Assembly (NCBI RefSeq): GCF_002706375.1
Contig: NZ_CP017706.1
Coordinates: 868,001-932,000 of the forward strand
Direction of reading: 5' to 3'
Length of the DNA stretch: 64,000 nucleotides
Source of the DNA: Lactobacillus amylovorus DSM 20531
GTDB taxonomy: Bacteria; Bacillota; Bacilli; Lactobacillales; Lactobacillaceae
A program made the position numbers and the translations under genes. This document shows positions 1 to 9,142 of the stretch, in pieces (the stretch's first letter is position 1; the number at the start of each line of letters is the position of its first letter). A model generated the notes under the pieces. That model was not told the origin of the DNA, searched no databases, and saw only the letters and a list, made by a program, of their open reading frames with translations.

Positions 1-679
1 ACTCAACATATTGCTTAAAGTCTTTTTTACGGAGATCAAATTTATCAGTAAGATCATAACGATGAATCAAGCTATCCCCAACTTTGATATTAATATCAAT
101 ATTAGGAAGGGTTGTTAGATATCTATGCCCATTATCATCTTCTGAATAATATGCATTCTTTAAAAGTTCAATCCATAATCTTAAACGACAAATATTTACA
201 GAGTTTGGATTTAAATCCACACCATAAAGACAGTTTTCAATAATTGTCTTTTTTTGTTGGAACAGTGCTTTTTGCACTCTTAATGAATTAGGCTTATTAG
301 CATCATAAGAATAGTTATTACCATATTCATCTTGAATAATTAATTCATCATTAGCTACGGTACAACTAATATCATTTAATAAATTACCATCGGCATCAAA
401 TAGCACTCTAAGGGATGCTTTAATAGCAATCAATTCATTAAGCACAGAAACAAGGAAATGCCCTGAACCAACTGCGGGATCTAATACTTTTAATTCATCA
501 ATTGCATCACTAATCTTCTTACGATTTTCAACAGAAAAATGATAGTCTCTGGTAATGTATCCTAGTTCAGTTATACTCTTAGCATCAGTTTTTAAAGTTT
601 CATTGACCTTAGTGAGAACAGCTTGTCTAACTGCTCTTTTAGCCATATACATGGTTATTTTGCCTGGTGTAAAGAATGA
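1..679 (-). pseudogene. DNA adenine methyltransferase part of a type IIG-like restriction-modification protein (frameshifted, runs off the left edge)
   Basis: Translating the minus strand from about 679 gives a continuous frame to the window edge. It opens with SFFTPGKIT, typical of the start of the Eco57I-like methylase core, and contains DPAVGSGHF near 420-480, which is SAM-binding motif I of N6-adenine methyltransferases. Further on it reads VDLNPNSVNICRLRLW and LPNIDINIKVGDSL, both usual in type IIG/PglX-like methylases. This frame differs from that of the upstream nuclease part (655-2094). The two halves meet at about 680, where the family normally has a few residues between NGY and the TPG motif. 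A loss of about 10 nt there would explain both the missing residues and the frame change. An internal ATG at 652 could restart translation, but no clear ribosome site was seen. The catalytic NPPY motif and target-recognition domain would lie left of the window. Confidence 0.8.
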
Positions 680-2094
680 TAACCATTAATCTTTTCAAAG
701 ATTAACCCCAATACAGATGCATTAATTAATTGGTCTTGACTCTTCTTGCTCTTGGCATCTACTGCAGATGTAAAATCATATGAATTTAAGAACTTGAAAA
801 GATAATCTAAAATTTGAATCTTACCTGTTAATTTCTTACCATTAGCATCCCTTAATTTTGTTTTAGAATAGACCTCTATTTCACCTTCGCGTAATCCATT
901 AATATTTATACCTTCTTTTGAAGATTCAAGTTCTGTTCTTTCAAATAGAGAGCTATTCATATAAGGAACATATGGGAATTTTTCTTTTATTCTATCTCTT
1001 CTGTCTTTTACTTTCTTAGCCATTACCAGGAAGAAAAGTTCATTAAGATCATCAAAAGAGGTGATTTTTTTAGAGTTCATGAACTTATAATCATCACTAT
1101 GATTGAAACTAACTAAAGAAGATTCCAAAAGTTTCAAGAATAGAATTCTATTGATCCACACAACATTCAATTGCATGGCAATATCAAATTGTTGACTTTC
1201 TGGAACATCATTTATATCTAATTGTTCAATAGTATTTTCAATTAAAGAAGCATCTTGTCTTTTTCCTTCTTTAAATCTACTAATAACCTTATTTCCACTC
1301 TTCTTCTCTTCGTGAAGCCCCATAATGTATAAAAGCTCATTGTAGAAATTCTTATTCAAGCTATTTGAGTCCGCAAAAACCATTTCATTTAAAAGGTTTT
1401 CAGTACTAAAGAATCTATAAAGACGGGTTATGTCTTGCTTTTTAAACTCATTAGAATTAGCTTTTAAGGAATCTCTCAAGTCAAAATAACCAATTTTAAT
1501 TGGCTTAGTTAAAGCCTTATCAATTGCTGGAGCAATAACCTCATCAAATAAGAAATCAGTTTTGGTACTAGATAGTTGTCTTGCTTCTAACTTATTAAAC
1601 AGATCAACTAACTTTTTATTTTTATAAAAATACTTTTCAAGTTCATTAGAATCAATAACAAAGAAATCATAACCATTAGTTACAATTCCTTTCTTAACTT
1701 CTAAATTTCCATTAACGATTCTTTCTCTTAGATAATAAGCAACTAGTTCTCTAAAAGCTTTAACATTTAGATGATGTTTGCTCATCATTTCAGACTCATT
1801 ACCTAAAAGTCTTTTATATTCAACGATGACGCCAACCTTACTTTTACTGGTTTCACCATTATAAATAGCTAAATCAATTCTTTCGCTAGTATTAATAAAT
1901 TTGTTAGGAATAACCTTTTCTAAGAAATCACGGAATATTCCTTTTTGAAATTCTTCTGTTTGTTTTTGGTTTTCTGCTATTTTTCTATAGTATTCCTCAA
2001 GCGCTTTGGTAAATTCTTCTTTTTGGTCATCTTGAGGCATAATCGCTTCAACATTACGATTAATGCTTTGCTTTAAATTCTGTATAGTTGACAT
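655..2094 (-). pseudogene. N-terminal nuclease and helical part of the same type IIG-like restriction enzyme
   Basis: This frame encodes 479 residues. The N-terminus is helical, followed by a likely PD-(D/E)XK nuclease core with D74 in RIDLAIYNG and E92-x-K94 in VGVIVEYKR. A long helical connector precedes the methylase. It ends in VLGLIFEKINGY, which in intact relatives runs straight into the FxTPG start of the methyltransferase, and then stops after ten out-of-frame residues. In intact enzymes one polypeptide of over 1000 residues both modifies and cuts DNA. Split here, the nuclease part lacks its specificity and SAM-binding half and is probably inactive, unless the break is reversible or the halves reassociate. 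The gene starts 27 nt after the gene at 2122-2880 and was probably co-transcribed with it. The domain assignment is by motif recognition. Confidence 0.75.
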
Positions 2095-2121
2095 AATCTA
2101 TTCCTTAAATTGATACTAATA

Positions 2122-2880
2122 TCAGTTATTAACATTTATCATTATTTCTATACTATTCATTTGATTTTCAGAAATAATCGTAGCATCTTTACTTATTCCA
2201 TCAACAGTTACATTTTCCCCATTCTCTGGAAAATCTTTCTTATTTATTTTAACTATTCTGTATTCTCTTTGATACTTAAAGCTTTCTGGCTTGAAATAAT
2301 AATACGGTTCATCCCCATCTTTGATCTCAAAAAATCTTGACAAATTATATGGATCATAATATTTTATTTTATTTGCTTCATAGCCTGAATTTCTTATCGA
2401 ATTTAAAAAATTTGAAGGATTATAAACAATTAAACTACATTTATTGCCAGTAAATTTTTCTTTTTCTTGAATGTATTTTTTTATGTCATCTAAAGCTTTC
2501 GCTTTAAGTCTGAAATGCTTTTGATTATCAGAAGTACTGTATAATTCAAAATCTTCAAAAGTTATAAGTGAAAAACAAGCTACTCCTATTTTTTCTTTAA
2601 TTTCATTGTTCAATTTAAATTCAATCTTTGGATCTTGAGTAAGGTCTTTGCCGGGTATGGTCCATTCTCGACCATTCTTTGGATCTTTTATAGTAATTGT
2701 AGTAATATCTTTTTTTGATTTACCAAATATCTTATCTTCAGAATCATCCCCAATACCTTCACCCTCAATTTTTGTGTAGTACATTAACTTTCCAAAATGA
2801 ACAGTATCTTTTAGACTACTTTTCAAATACTTATTTTCAGTTACTCTGATCGGTATCACAATATTTCTAATATCACACAC
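2122..2880 (-). CDS. Hypothetical protein, possible defence-island companion (DUF2971-like motifs)
   Basis: I do not recognise a named family with certainty. The protein has 252 residues and starts with GTG, preceded by GGAG seven nt upstream. There is no signal peptide or membrane segment. Near the N-terminus it reads HFGKLMYYTKIEGEGIGDDSED, and near the C-terminus KPESFKYQREYRIV. The pair 'YR.IE..G.GD..E' plus 'F.YQ.E.R' recurs in soluble proteins, DUF2971-like and similar, that are common in mobile and defence regions. Their biochemical role is unknown to me. It lies directly upstream of the broken restriction-modification gene on the same strand with only 27 nt between them, and downstream of the guaA end, so it is probably part of the same acquired module. 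The base composition is very AT-rich. Confidence 0.6.
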   Translation of the reverse strand: MCDIRNIVIPIRVTENKYLKSSLKDTVHFGKLMYYTKIEGEGIGDDSEDKIFGKSKKDITTITIKDPKNGREWTIPGKDLTQDPKIEFKLNNEIKEKIGVACFSLITFEDFELYSTSDNQKHFRLKAKALDDIKKYIQEKEKFTGNKCSLIVYNPSNFLNSIRNSGYEANKIKYYDPYNLSRFFEIKDGDEPYYYFKPESFKYQREYRIVKINKKDFPENGENVTVDGISKDATIISENQMNSIEIMINVNN

Positions 2881-2941
2881 ACAAATTCTCCATATTTCTT
2901 ACATAACTAACCTTAATAATTTTAACCTACACTTACTTATC

Positions 2942-2974
2942 AAAAAAGACTCCTAGCAATAACTAAGAGTCTTT
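2942..2974 (-). terminator. Rho-independent terminator
   Basis: On the minus strand the arms AAAGACTC and GAGTCTTT flank a short loop with extra TAG/CTA pairing, followed by TTTTTT. It would end transcripts coming from guaA and so insulates the accessory gene pair at 1-2880. Confidence 0.75.
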
Positions 2975-2994
2975 GGCAAACAATTGGCAAACAA
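2973..2994. repeat. Two tandem 11-bp repeats (TTGGCAAACAA)
   Basis: TTGGCAAACAA occurs twice head to tail at 2973-2983 and 2984-2994, about 90 bp beyond the guaA stop codon. The 3' end of guaA is a known insertion site for genomic islands, so these could be recombinase-binding or attachment-site remnants. No integrase gene is visible in the window. Confidence 0.5.
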
Positions 2995-3081
2995 CCATAT
3001 TGTTAAACGTAGTTTTTTATTTATTTCAGTTCCTACAAATGCCTTTATATAGCCCTTTCAATTTTAAGTAATATAGCTATA

Positions 3082-4632
3082 TTATTCCCATTCAATAGTG
3101 GAAGGTGGCTTACTGGTTACATCGTAAACTACACGGTTAACGTTATCTACTTCGTTTACGATTCTATCTGAAATGTGACCAAGTACGTCCCATGGAATTT
3201 GTGCAAAGTCTGCAGTCATACCATCAATTGAAGTTACGGCACGAATACCAATGGTGTAGTCGTAAGTACGGCCATCACCCATAACACCAACTGAACGAAT
3301 GCCTGGAAGAACTGTGAAGTATTGCCAAATCTTTTCTTGCAATCCTGCACGCTTGATTTCATCACGCAAAATTGCATCAGATTCACGCACGATTTTAAGC
3401 TTGTCTTCGGTAACTTCGCCAAGAACACGAATACCCAGACCTGGACCTGGGAATGGTTGACGCCATACCAAGTCATGTGGAATACCTAATTTTTCACCAA
3501 GTTCACGGACTTCATCCTTGAACAACTTGCGAAGTGGTTCAATAAGTTTAAAGTGCATGTCCTTAGGAAGACCACCTACGTTGTGGTGTGACTTGATAGT
3601 TTGAGCAGTATTAGTACCTGACTCAATGACGTCAGTGTACAAAGTACCTTGTGCTAAGAAGTCAACATCCTTAATCTTTTTAGCTTCTTCGTTGAAGACT
3701 TCGATAAATTCCTTACCGATGATCTTACGCTTCTTTTCAGGATCAGTTACGCCCTTAAGTTTGTCCAAGAATCTCTTTTGTGCGTTAACACGGATAATGT
3801 TAACACCGAGGTCCTTGTTCAAAGCCTTCATAACTTGGTCGCCTTCGTCCTTACGAAGCATCCCGTGATCAACGAAAATAGCAGTCAATTGATTACCAAT
3901 TGCCTTGTGAAGCAAAGTGGCAGTAACACTTGAGTCAACACCACCAGAAAGACCTAAGATAACCTTCTTGTCACCGACTTCCTTACGGATTTCGCCAATC
4001 TTCATGTCGATGAAGTCATCCATCGTCCAGTTAGCTACGGCACCACAAACGTCAAAGGCAAAACGCTTCAAGATGTCCAAACCATATTCTGAGTTACGAA
4101 CTTCAGCGTGGAATTGGATACCGTAGAACTTCTTGTCTGGGTTATCAATTGCAGCGATTGGGCAGTTCTTGCTTGAAGCAGTTACTTCAAAGCCCTTAGG
4201 TGCTTGGGTTACTAAGTCACCGTGGCTCATCCAAACGTATTGCTTGCTTGGTAAGCCCTTGAATAAAGCACTGTCTGGATCTTCGACAGTAATGTTTGCT
4301 CTACCGTATTCCTTGTTATCAGCAGGTTCAACCTTGCCGCCCAAGTCATAGCTCATCAGTTGCATCCCGTAACAAATACCCAAAATAGGAATACCTAATT
4401 TAAAGATTTCAGGATCAACCTTCAAAGCACCATCGTCATAAACACTGTTTGGACCACCTGAGAAAATAATTCCTTTAGGATTCATTTCCTTGATCCTGTC
4501 AATTGAAAGATCGTGGGGCAAAAGTTCTGAGTAGATGCCAAAATCACGAATGCGTCGAGTGATTAATTGATTGTATTGACTACCAAAGTCAAGAACAATA
4601 ATCTTGTCAAAATCGTCTAGATTTTTAGCCAC
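3082..4632 (-). CDS. guaA: GMP synthase (glutamine-hydrolysing)
   Basis: GuaA converts XMP, ATP and glutamine to GMP in the cytoplasm, the last step of guanine nucleotide synthesis. It has 516 residues, the usual length. Residues about 10-200 form the class I amidotransferase, with the nucleophile in GICYGMQL and the His/Glu in QFHAEV. The ATP pyrophosphatase follows with the P-loop [10 protein letters not shown], and the C-terminal dimerisation domain ends in KPPSTIEWE. The start is GTG, with GGGAG six nt upstream. The stop lies inside a palindrome (3070-3083) rather than an obvious hairpin terminator; a terminator sits 110 bp further on. No purine riboswitch was found upstream. The 3' end borders the accessory gene patch. 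Confidence 0.98.
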   Translation of the reverse strand: MAKNLDDFDKIIVLDFGSQYNQLITRRIRDFGIYSELLPHDLSIDRIKEMNPKGIIFSGGPNSVYDDGALKVDPEIFKLGIPILGICYGMQLMSYDLGGKVEPADNKEYGRANITVEDPDSALFKGLPSKQYVWMSHGDLVTQAPKGFEVTASSKNCPIAAIDNPDKKFYGIQFHAEVRNSEYGLDILKRFAFDVCGAVANWTMDDFIDMKIGEIRKEVGDKKVILGLSGGVDSSVTATLLHKAIGNQLTAIFVDHGMLRKDEGDQVMKALNKDLGVNIIRVNAQKRFLDKLKGVTDPEKKRKIIGKEFIEVFNEEAKKIKDVDFLAQGTLYTDVIESGTNTAQTIKSHHNVGGLPKDMHFKLIEPLRKLFKDEVRELGEKLGIPHDLVWRQPFPGPGLGIRVLGEVTEDKLKIVRESDAILRDEIKRAGLQEKIWQYFTVLPGIRSVGVMGDGRTYDYTIGIRAVTSIDGMTADFAQIPWDVLGHISDRIVNEVDNVNRVVYDVTSKPPSTIEWE

Positions 4633-4734
4633 TTGATTCTCCCTCTTTTCAACTACACATTTTTAATCAACTTTACTAGGAATTTTCAAAAAGGTCAATC
4701 AATATTTATGAAACCGAAGTTAAATGTTCAGCTT

Positions 4735-4806
4735 TTAGGTAATGCAACTACCAGTTGCAACCGCTAGTTGCCTAAGACGCAAGCAAAAAGTTCTTGTTAG
4801 CAACTA
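4735..4806. promoter_or_regulatory. Cluster of GCAACT/AGTTGC half-sites, possible operator of the XRE regulator
   Basis: GCAACT-ACC-AGTTGC is a perfect inverted repeat at 4744-4758. It is followed by GCAAC-CGCTA-GTTGC at 4757-4771, and another AGCAACTA lies at 4799-4806 inside a likely promoter spacer (TTGTTA at about 4794, then TATAAATT about 17 nt later). TTAGG at 4735 and CCTAA at 4771 add outer symmetry. The position just upstream of a DNA-binding regulator suggests autoregulation. Confidence 0.5.
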
Positions 4807-4856
4807 ATCTTTTTTATAAATTAAAATCATCACCAAAACAGAAAGGACGACCAATT

Positions 4857-5621
4857 ATGAAACTAGGTCAAAAAATTGCAGAATTACGCAAAAAATCTGG
4901 TCTTTCTCAAGAAGCTTTGGCTGAAAAAATGAATGTCAGTCGCCAAGCCGTTTCTAAGTGGGAAAGTAATCAATCGATTCCTGATATTGAAAAGATTGTC
5001 GATTTATCAGAATTATTCGGTGTTACCACTGATTATTTATTAAAAAATGGTACACCTTCTTTTGAATTACCCGGGAAAACAACGGAAGAAGAAACTAAAA
5101 AAATACCCAAGATTAGTGATCATGAAATCACTCAATATTTGGAAGTTGCAAAAAATGCAGCTCATTTTGAAAGTTTAGCTCTTGCTCTAATTTTTCTATC
5201 AATTGCAGCATTTTGTCTATTTTCTTCTTTCACATTTATCTCTCCTAATATTTTAGGGACAGTATCTTATGTCTTACCTGTTATTATTATTGCCATTGCA
5301 TTGGGCTGCTTTATTCATGGAAGATTAATAATGCGCGAATATAAAGCAATTACTCAAGAGCAATTCGATTTAACGACCGCGCAAAAAGATTTAATTAACC
5401 TTTCTGCTTACGACTTTAGAGAGGATAACAATCAACGAATTATTATCGGCGTAGTTCTCTGCGTCTTGGCTATTATTCCACTTATAGTGATCTGGACCTT
5501 AGCACTTTCAACCCTCTGGACTTGGGCAATATTAGTTATTACCTTTGTCTTACTCGGCATTACGTTCCGGATCCTAACATCGCTGATAACGTTTCAGGCT
5601 TTATTTTTGAAATATCATTAG
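4857..5621 (+). CDS. XRE-family transcriptional regulator with C-terminal membrane segments
   Basis: The start ATG at 4857 is chosen because AAAGGA lies about ten nt upstream and the helix-turn-helix begins at once ([18 protein letters not shown]). The product has 254 residues. Residues 1-65 form an XRE/Cro-type DNA-binding domain, including [10 protein letters not shown] charged linker follows, then three or four hydrophobic segments from about 105 to the end. Such membrane-tethered XRE proteins in lactobacilli are thought to sense envelope or membrane stress, but the signal is unknown. The last residues (about [14 protein letters not shown]) look out of frame relative to the hydrophobic repeat, so the C-terminus may be altered by the rearrangement that also truncated the next gene. 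Confidence 0.75.
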   Translation: MKLGQKIAELRKKSGLSQEALAEKMNVSRQAVSKWESNQSIPDIEKIVDLSELFGVTTDYLLKNGTPSFELPGKTTEEETKKIPKISDHEITQYLEVAKNAAHFESLALALIFLSIAAFCLFSSFTFISPNILGTVSYVLPVIIIAIALGCFIHGRLIMREYKAITQEQFDLTTAQKDLINLSAYDFREDNNQRIIIGVVLCVLAIIPLIVIWTLALSTLWTWAILVITFVLLGITFRILTSLITFQALFLKYH

Positions 5622-5633
5622 TCGCTTATTTAA

Positions 5634-6323
5634 TTTTTACTTTGCATTCTAAGCTCGGCTCCCCTTCTTGCGCTCATTAGCTTTGCCAAGCTTGGTTCAT
5701 CTACACCATCAGTAGACACGATGACTGCATTAGGCGTCATCATTTTACTGATCATCGTCGCTACCGGTGCCGCATTCTTCATCGCATCTAATCGCTACAT
5801 CAAAATCTATGAAAAACTAGAATACGAGAACTGCACTCTAGACGAGGAAACGACTAAACAAGTTGAAGCCGAAAAAGAACAATATGCTTCAACCTACACA
5901 GCAATGATGATCACCGCCACCGTTTTATGCATCATCTCCGCCATTCCAATTCTCTGCGGCACATTCTTCACCCAACATCTTTCCGGCAATCAAATCGATT
6001 CACTAATGACCGGTTCAGTTGCCATCACCCTGATTTTAATTGCTATCGGAGTTTTCTTCTTTGTCAAAACTAACACCATCGAAGATGGCTACGACATTCT
6101 TCTTCAAGTTAAAGACTACACGCCGCAAAATAAGCTGGGCCGTAAAAAGATGCGCAAATACGCTACTATCTACTGGCTAATCATGACCGCCATTTATCTT
6201 GGCTACAGCTTCTCTACTGAAAATTGGGAACACAGCTGGATCGTTTGGCCTATCTCCGGAATTACCTACGGCATTTTAGAAAAAATCTTCAGTATGAAAA
6301 GCGACGACGTCGCCTCCGATTAG
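5634..6323 (+). pseudogene. C-terminal remnant of a second XRE/membrane regulator
   Basis: A frame open from 5634 reads FLLCILSSAPLLALISFAKLG and then passes through an ATG at 5721 into a 200-residue membrane protein with four or five hydrophobic segments, ending in MKSDDVASD. No ribosome site or helix-turn-helix precedes it. The repeated pattern LCIxSxxPxL is typical of the C-terminal half of membrane-anchored XRE regulators like the gene just upstream. The simplest reading is that recombination between two paralogues removed the DNA-binding half of the second. Translation from 5721 cannot be excluded, but nothing suggests it. Confidence 0.6.
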
Positions 6324-6400
6324 AAATAATCGAACATTAATGCTTAATTTTTCACTTGTGTTCGGCAATGTATTTTGTTACTATTAAACCAACACAAGAA

Positions 6401-6467
6401 TATCTATATATCGTCGAAATAAGGTCGACAGTTTCTACCCACTACCGTAAATGGTGGACTATAGGTG
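6401..6467 (+). ncRNA. Purine (guanine-class) riboswitch aptamer
   Basis: The core reads GTTTCTACC, then the P3 arms CCAC and GTGG around TACCGTAAATG, then GACTAT. P2 is formed by GTCGA and TCGAC, and P1 by TATCTAT (6401-6407) with ATAGGTG (6461-6467). These are the conserved purine-aptamer joining segments. The C in GACTAT is the specificity position of guanine/hypoxanthine/xanthine aptamers; adenine aptamers have U there. It controls xpt-pbuX. Confidence 0.95.
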
Positions 6468-6490
6468 AATGAAAGTTAAGAAAAACATCT

Positions 6491-6540
6491 TAAGGACTTC
6501 TTTTACCTAAACGTAGGTAGAAGAGGTCCTTATTTCTTTA
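6491..6540 (+). terminator. Expression-platform terminator of the purine riboswitch
   Basis: A long hairpin pairs AAGGAC...ACCTA with TAGGT...GTCCTT and ends in ATTTCTTT, directly before the AGGAGG ribosome site of xpt. Ligand binding is expected to favour this terminator and switch the operon off when guanine is plentiful. Confidence 0.85.
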
Positions 6541-6554
6541 GGAGGATTAAGTAG

Positions 6555-7133
6555 TTGAAGTTATTAGAAGACAGAATTAAACGAGATGGGGAAGTTTTAG
6601 ACGGCGATGTTCTTAAGATTAACTCATTCTTGAACCACCAAGTTGATCCCAAGTTAATGATACAAGTTGGTGAAGAATTCAAGCGACTTTTCGCCGATGA
6701 AAAAATCGACAAGATTTTGACCTGTGAAGCATCAGGTATCGCACCTGGCATCATGACCGCTTATCAATTGGGCGTGCCAATGGTCTTTGCCAGAAAGAAG
6801 AAGCCATCTACTCTTAACGACGCAGTTTACTGGGCAGATGTCTTCTCATACACCAAGAAAGTTACCAACAAGATCTGTGTTGAAGAAAAATTCTTACACA
6901 AAGGTGAACACCTTTTAATTGTTGATGACTTCGTTGCCCACGGTGAAGCCGTTAAAGGTATGGTTAACATTGCTAAACAAGCCGGCTGTGACATCGTTGG
7001 TGTCGGTGCCGTCGTTGCCAAAACCTTCCAAGGCGGAAGCGACTGGGTTAAAAACGAAGGCTTACGCTTTGAAGCTCTAGCAAGTATCGACAGTTTCAAA
7101 GACGGTAAAGTACACTTCGAAGGAGAAGAATAA
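6555..7133 (+). CDS. xpt: Xanthine phosphoribosyltransferase
   Basis: Xpt converts xanthine and PRPP to XMP in purine salvage. The product has 192 residues, the usual length. It has the type I phosphoribosyltransferase PRPP loop LLIVDDFVAHGEA at about 121-133 and the substrate region ASGIAPGIMTAYQLGVP. The start codon is TTG, set by a strong AGGAGG nine nt upstream. It is the first gene of an operon with pbuX and lies directly behind the guanine riboswitch, as in Bacillus subtilis. Confidence 0.96.
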   Translation: MKLLEDRIKRDGEVLDGDVLKINSFLNHQVDPKLMIQVGEEFKRLFADEKIDKILTCEASGIAPGIMTAYQLGVPMVFARKKKPSTLNDAVYWADVFSYTKKVTNKICVEEKFLHKGEHLLIVDDFVAHGEAVKGMVNIAKQAGCDIVGVGAVVAKTFQGGSDWVKNEGLRFEALASIDSFKDGKVHFEGEE

Positions 7134-7140
7134 ATAAAAA

Positions 7141-8424
7141 ATGGCACAAAAAGAAGTTAGTCACAAAAAAGCTGCTGTCTTAGGTTTGCAACACCTGCTC
7201 GCCATGTATTCCGGTGCTGTTGCCGTTCCTCTTTTGATCGGTACCGCACTTAAATTCAATAGCGAACAAATGACTTACCTTGTTTCCATTGATATCTTCA
7301 TGTGTGGTCTTGCCACCATGATCCAATTATTCCGCAACAAATACTTTGGTATCGGCCTTCCCGTTGTTTTAGGCTGTGCCATACAAGCTGTTGCCCCACT
7401 TGAAATGATCGGACAAAAATTTTCGATCAACACGATGTACGGCGCAATCATCGTCGCCGGTATCTTCGTTTTCCTAGTCGCTGGTTGGTTCTCAAAAATT
7501 AAAAAGCTGTTCCCGCCAGTCGTCACAGGAACTTTAATTACAGTTATTGGGTTAACTTTGATTCCTGTTGCTGTCCAAAACATGGGCGGTGGCAATGCTC
7601 AAGCCAAAGACTTCGGTGATGCGAAAAATCTTATCGCTGCCTTTCTTACCATCCTCATCATCGTTGCCATCGAAGTCTGGACCAAAGGATTCCTTCGTTC
7701 AATTTCTGTTTTGATCGGATTAATCGCCGGAACCGTTATTGCAAGTTTCATGGGACTTGTTTCCTTAAAACCAGTTATGCAAGCTTCATGGTTCCACCTG
7801 CCACAGCTTTTCTACTTCGGAGTGCCTGAATTTGAATGGTCGTCTTGTTTAACAATGATCATCATTGCATTGGTTTCTATGGTTGAATCAACCGGTGTCT
7901 TCTTTGCAATCGGCGACCTGCTTCATAAAGATATTACCGAAGATGACCTTAAACGCGGTTATCGTGCCGAAGGACTGGCACAAGTCTTCGGTGGGCTTTT
8001 CAACACCTTCCCCTACACTACATTCTCACAAAACGTTGGCCTGCTTCAATTATCTGGTATTAAAACAAAACGCCCAATCTACTGGGCTGCCGGCTTATTG
8101 ATGGCTATGGGTCTTCTTCCTAAAATCGGCGCTTTAGTAACCATTATTCCTGATTCTGTCTTAGGCGGCGCCATGTTAGTCATGTTCACCATGATCGCCG
8201 TTCAAGGGATCAGAATGTTAACCAAAGTTGACTTTGAAAACAACCGTAACATCTTGGTTGTAGCTATCTCTATCGGATTAGGTTTAGGCGTTACCGTTTA
8301 CCCACAAATTTTCCAAGACCTTCCTCAAACTATTCAATTGTTCTTGGGTAACGGTATCGTAGTAGCCAGCATTTGTGCTACTTTGCTTAACCTTATACTT
8401 AATGGAAGAAGTGGTGCCAAATAA
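7141..8424 (+). CDS. pbuX: Xanthine permease (NCS2/nucleobase:cation symporter family)
   Basis: An integral membrane transporter of 427 residues with about 12 hydrophobic segments. It has the NCS2 signature QNVGLLQLSGIKTKRP at about 297-312 and the N-terminal QHLLAMYSGAVAVPLL. It begins seven nt after the xpt stop, with AAGGAG at the end of xpt as ribosome site, so the two form a xanthine uptake and salvage operon under one riboswitch. Xanthine specificity is inferred from family resemblance and the xpt partner; a closely related uracil or urate specificity is less likely. Confidence 0.92.
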   Translation: MAQKEVSHKKAAVLGLQHLLAMYSGAVAVPLLIGTALKFNSEQMTYLVSIDIFMCGLATMIQLFRNKYFGIGLPVVLGCAIQAVAPLEMIGQKFSINTMYGAIIVAGIFVFLVAGWFSKIKKLFPPVVTGTLITVIGLTLIPVAVQNMGGGNAQAKDFGDAKNLIAAFLTILIIVAIEVWTKGFLRSISVLIGLIAGTVIASFMGLVSLKPVMQASWFHLPQLFYFGVPEFEWSSCLTMIIIALVSMVESTGVFFAIGDLLHKDITEDDLKRGYRAEGLAQVFGGLFNTFPYTTFSQNVGLLQLSGIKTKRPIYWAAGLLMAMGLLPKIGALVTIIPDSVLGGAMLVMFTMIAVQGIRMLTKVDFENNRNILVVAISIGLGLGVTVYPQIFQDLPQTIQLFLGNGIVVASICATLLNLILNGRSGAK

Positions 8425-8495
8425 GCTGAATATCCCATTTCATAATTTATAAATCTCACATATTTTTTCTATAAATATTTCTTTAGACCCTACAT

Positions 8496-8532
8496 AAAAC
8501 GTCTGACAAAAAATCAGGCGTTTTATTTTTTA
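8496..8532 (+). terminator. Terminator of xpt-pbuX (also usable from the other side)
   Basis: AAACGTCTGA and TCAGGCGTTTT pair around a short loop, followed by ATTTTTT. It lies between convergent genes and overlaps the end of the opposing pseudogene. Confidence 0.8.
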
Positions 8533-9073
8533 TGATAATGTCTAAACTGTCTAGGTGCTCGATCAGGTGCAAAGAACGAAATGATGGGCAAAACTAAGTA
8601 CATGATTAAGGTGATTTTAGGCAAAAGAATTAAAACTACAGCTAGCGGCATCCCGATCAACAGCGTTCTAACTAACGCGGTCTGCCCAACGGCTCCCTTA
8701 TGAACGCGGACATAATTGCCAGCCACAAAGATCCAAAGCGCACACATTTGCCCCAACAGATAAACGCCGCCGTAGACTGCTAGCGCCATTTGCGAAGGAT
8801 CAATGATAATCCACTTAGTCATCACGGGAATAAACGATAGTGTCGGTAGAAAAAATCTGCGATGACGACCTGTTTCGTCGCTCTTTTAAAGGTGATAAAA
8901 ATGCGGTGCGCATCATACCAAAAGTCGCCGTCACTTCTAGGTGCAGGAATCGACAACACCATAATCGTAATAATAATCGCAATCACGCCATCGTTAAAAG
9001 TGAGTAGGTGTTCTTTTAGCGATGTCTGAAATCGTTCAAAAAATCTATCCTGCTTGTCTTTTTCCATACTCAT
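8523..9073 (-). pseudogene. TMEM175-like (DUF1211) membrane channel gene, broken
   Basis: The first frame (9073 to 8822) starts after AAGGGGAAGA and reads FNDGVIAIIITIMVL, the first-helix signature of TMEM175 potassium channels and DUF1211 proteins. It runs to IADFFYRHYRLFP and stops. The continuing sequence, TLSFIPVMTKWIII..., is in another frame (8825 to 8523). Restoring one base at TAC-C-G-ACA, about 8850, gives IADFFYLTLSFIPVMTKW, so a single-base deletion explains the break. In addition the segment between SDGDF and WYDAHRIF is shorter than I would expect, as if the second helix had been lost. Both lesions point to a dead gene. Confidence 0.75.
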
Positions 9074-9142
9074 TCTTCCCCTTAATCTTAATCATTCTCT
9101 ATAATAGGAATAGAAGAAAAGTTTTTCAATAGCGAGGAAAAT

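Noticed and set aside
2110-2340. Plus-strand frame of 76 codons with hydrophobic residues
   Set aside because: It is antisense to the AT-rich hypothetical gene at 2122-2880, has no ribosome site, and its hydrophobicity follows from the complementary codons.
3070-3083. AATATAGCTATATT palindrome over the guaA stop as a terminator
   Set aside because: The stem is short and A/T only and lacks a T-tract; a proper terminator is at 2942-2974.
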